A stretch of 64,000 bases of DNA from Kribbella amoyensis (GTDB lineage Bacteria > Actinomycetota > Actinomycetes > Propionibacteriales > Kribbellaceae): contig NZ_VIVK01000001.1 of assembly GCF_007828865.1 (NCBI RefSeq), positions 2,170,001-2,234,000 on the forward strand, read 5' to 3'. Below the pieces are notes generated by a model that had not been told where the DNA came from, ran no database searches, and saw only the letters and a list, made by a program, of their open reading frames with translations. Shown piece after piece: positions 62,257 through 64,000 of the stretch (the first letter of the stretch is position 1; each line of letters begins with the position of its first letter). A program made the translations under genes and the position numbers.

Positions 62257-64000
62257 TCACGGCAACTCGTAGATCAGCGCGTCCGGGGCCCGGAACCGCA
62301 GGGTCGCGAGGCTGTTCAGGTTCTGCGAGACGGCCGTCTGGGTCGGGTCCGCGTAGAGCCAGCGAACGCCGTACTTGGTCCGCAGCAGGCGCAGGTTGTC
62401 CCGGGTCGGCGAGGTGAAGGCGCGGTCGTTGTCCTCGAGCTTCTGCTCGTCCCAGAACGGCAGCCCGTTCGGCGACTTGCCGGTCGCGGCGACCAGGTCG
62501 TTGATGGTGTTGGTGTACCCCCAGCCCTCGACCAGGACGTGCCGCTCGGTCAGCGCCGCGATCCAGAAGTGCCGGACGTCGCAGCCCATCGCGTTCTTCA
62601 TCGCGCAGTGCGCGTTGGTGGCGATCAGGTCCCCCGGCGCGCTGTGGTCGCGCAGCCAGTGCGCCGCCTCGGTCTGGCTGACCGACGGGCCGAGCGGGTA
62701 CTTGTCGGACAGCGGCGGCAGGGTGACATCGCGGTAGTTCGTGATCGTCTGGATCGGCAGGAACAGCCCGGCCCCCATTCCGGCCAGGACGAACGAGGCC
62801 AGCGCGATCCGGGTCGGCCGGCCCCGGCGTCTGGCCAGCTTCCACAGCAGGGTGACCAATCCGGCGGCCACGGCGAGCAACCCGATCGTCCACAGCCACG
62901 GCGTGACCAGGCCGGTCAGCGTCCCGTCCGCCCGGCGGAACGGCGCCCCGTCCGACGGGTTCGCCCGGACGATCGCCCGGGCCGCGGCGGTCGCGCCGAC
63001 CCCACCGAGGACGGCCGCGAGGACCGCGATCCCGGACCGCTTGTCGGCGAACCAGAACACCAGCATCCACGCCCCGGCCGCGGCAAGGGCGGCGATCACC
63101 GGGACCGCGGTGCGGTGGAAGTACATCTGGCTGGTCCCCGGCTGGTCGGTCAGTACCATCCCGCCGAACCCGGCGATCGCGATCCCGACCAGGAAGATCA
63201 TCCCGGGATCGCGGAACCAGCGGCCCGCCGTCCCGGTCAGCACCAGCAGGCCGGCCGTCCCGAGCAGCAGCCCGAGACAGGTGGTGATCCCGCTGATCCA
63301 CATCGCGCCCTGGTCGTACTCGCCCCAGCCGACCGGCCCGGCCACCAGTGGGTACAGGCCGATCTTGGCGAAGGTGATCCACGGCCGGACGGCGAGCCCG
63401 GACGAGTGGTTGCCGAAGACCACCACGATCGCGGCCAGGAAGATCGCCGCCAGCACCCCGATCAGGATCAGCGCCCCGGCCGCGAACCGGCGGTAGAACA
63501 AGCGGATGAACACGACCAGCCCGAAACCGCAGATGATCAGCGGCAGCACGGTCGCCTTCGACCCGGACGCGGCCACGCAGACCACCACGAACAGCACCCA
63601 GGTCCCGGCGGCGCTGCGGCCGCGCAACAGGTCGACGCCCATCAGCGCGAGCAGGACCAGCAGCCCGCCGCCCAGGCTCTGCGTCGGGCTGCCCCAGACG
63701 TAGCCGGTGAGGCCCTCGGCCGGCAGCGACACCCGCGGGTACGGGTTGACCGTGCCGCCGATCCCGGCGACCGCGATCGCCAGCGGACCGGCCCAGCGTG
63801 AGCCCGGCGCGATCCGGTCGGTGAGCGCGAAGATCAGCGCGACCCCGGCGAGCAGCAGCGGGACCCAGCCGATCGTGTAGACGAGATCGGTGAGGTCGAC
63901 CCCGGACGCCCAGGAGACGGCGGCGGTGAACTGGTGCCAGAAGTAGTGGTAGTCCATCTTCTCGCCCTGCAGGTACGGCGCCTGCAGGGGAACGTCGTAC
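62257..64000 (-). CDS. Large polytopic membrane protein, copy 2 (5' end outside the window)
   Basis: Partial: the frame reads on through base 64000 with YDVPLQAPYLQGEKMDYHYF, which aligns with DVPIVPLWVAGEPMKYHTFF of copy 1, so the true start is beyond the edge and the ATG at 63957 is internal. Shared features: NAHCAMKNAMGCDVRHFWIA, LVEGWGYTNTINDLV, RLLRTKYGVRWLYAD. Same transmembrane rhythm. Tandem duplication 58 bp from copy 1, probably one operon. Role in glycan building is inference. Confidence 0.75.
   Translation of the reverse strand, partial: YDVPLQAPYLQGEKMDYHYFWHQFTAAVSWASGVDLTDLVYTIGWVPLLLAGVALIFALTDRIAPGSRWAGPLAIAVAGIGGTVNPYPRVSLPAEGLTGYVWGSPTQSLGGGLLVLLALMGVDLLRGRSAAGTWVLFVVVCVAASGSKATVLPLIICGFGLVVFIRLFYRRFAAGALILIGVLAAIFLAAIVVVFGNHSSGLAVRPWITFAKIGLYPLVAGPVGWGEYDQGAMWISGITTCLGLLLGTAGLLVLTGTAGRWFRDPGMIFLVGIAIAGFGGMVLTDQPGTSQMYFHRTAVPVIAALAAAGAWMLVFWFADKRSGIAVLAAVLGGVGATAAARAIVRANPSDGAPFRRADGTLTGLVTPWLWTIGLLAVAAGLVTLLWKLARRRGRPTRIALASFVLAGMGAGLFLPIQTITNYRDVTLPPLSDKYPLGPSVSQTEAAHWLRDHSAPGDLIATNAHCAMKNAMGCDVRHFWIAALTERHVLVEGWGYTNTINDLVAATGKSPNGLPFWDEQKLEDNDRAFTSPTRDNLRLLRTKYGVRWLYADPTQTAVSQNLNSLATLRFRAPDALIYELP

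Noticed and set aside
59982..62417. Open frame antisense to the large membrane paralog
   Set aside because: Highly charged low-complexity translation; the minus strand encodes a clear polytopic protein with a conserved paralog.

Overview
The window is a stretch of actinobacterial chromosome. It is strongly GC-rich with mostly G/C third codon positions, has many GTG starts and GTGA/ATGA gene overlaps, and carries a DUF222-HNH gene, a Crp/MarP/Nth locus laid out as in mycobacteria, and a deazaflavin-dependent oxidoreductase. The gene mix and the nonulosonate (pseudaminic acid-type) genes best suit Kribbella or a close relative in the Nocardioidaceae; that assignment is inference from gene content. 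I saw no rRNA, CRISPR array, integrase or transposase.

Bases 1-16 kb are mixed chromosome: the tail of asd, a TrmB/LuxR-type regulator, a decayed trypsin-like gene, a secreted beta-propeller protein, a secreted S15 peptidase and a Tat-exported unknown. Next comes a compact divergent module of an NAD-kinase-like protein, an SPFH protein and an NrtR-type regulator with two matched operators (7.3-10.0 kb). A PfkB sugar kinase, a SCOT-type CoA transferase (scoA/scoB), small membrane proteins, lipB and tRNA-Pro(CGG) with a strong terminator follow.

Bases 16-36 kb hold the conserved actinobacterial block known from M. tuberculosis around Rv3667-Rv3682: metallophosphoesterase, YqeY, ponA, two ArsA-type ATPases, RidA, metallo-beta-lactamase fold, crp, nth, a TlpA-like lipoprotein, CoA-type Nudix, marP, an epoxide-hydrolase-like enzyme, a DUF1469 protein and nhaA. 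Here lon with a HAIR-type HspR site sits where whiB4 would be expected. A DUF559-type nuclease gene flanked by paired stem-loop repeats sits between the metallo-beta-lactamase gene and crp. A candidate Crp site lies at the ponA promoter.

Bases 36-52 kb contain small divergent regulator/enzyme pairs (TetR/HAD, HxlR/NmrA-like, HxlR/FMN-binding), several with clear palindromic operators. The same region has a frameshifted DUF222-HNH gene, a Gln-rich/Arg-rich small protein and the acetate-use genes acs, actP and DUF485.

Bases 52-64 kb are a cell-surface glycan region. pseB, pseC, a methyltransferase-like protein, an unknown protein and an SpsF-type cytidylyltransferase form one tightly coupled operon. 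A VapBC toxin-antitoxin pair, pseG and two tandem large polytopic membrane paralogs follow, the second cut by the window edge. PseH and PseI homologs are not in view, so the pathway is incomplete here.
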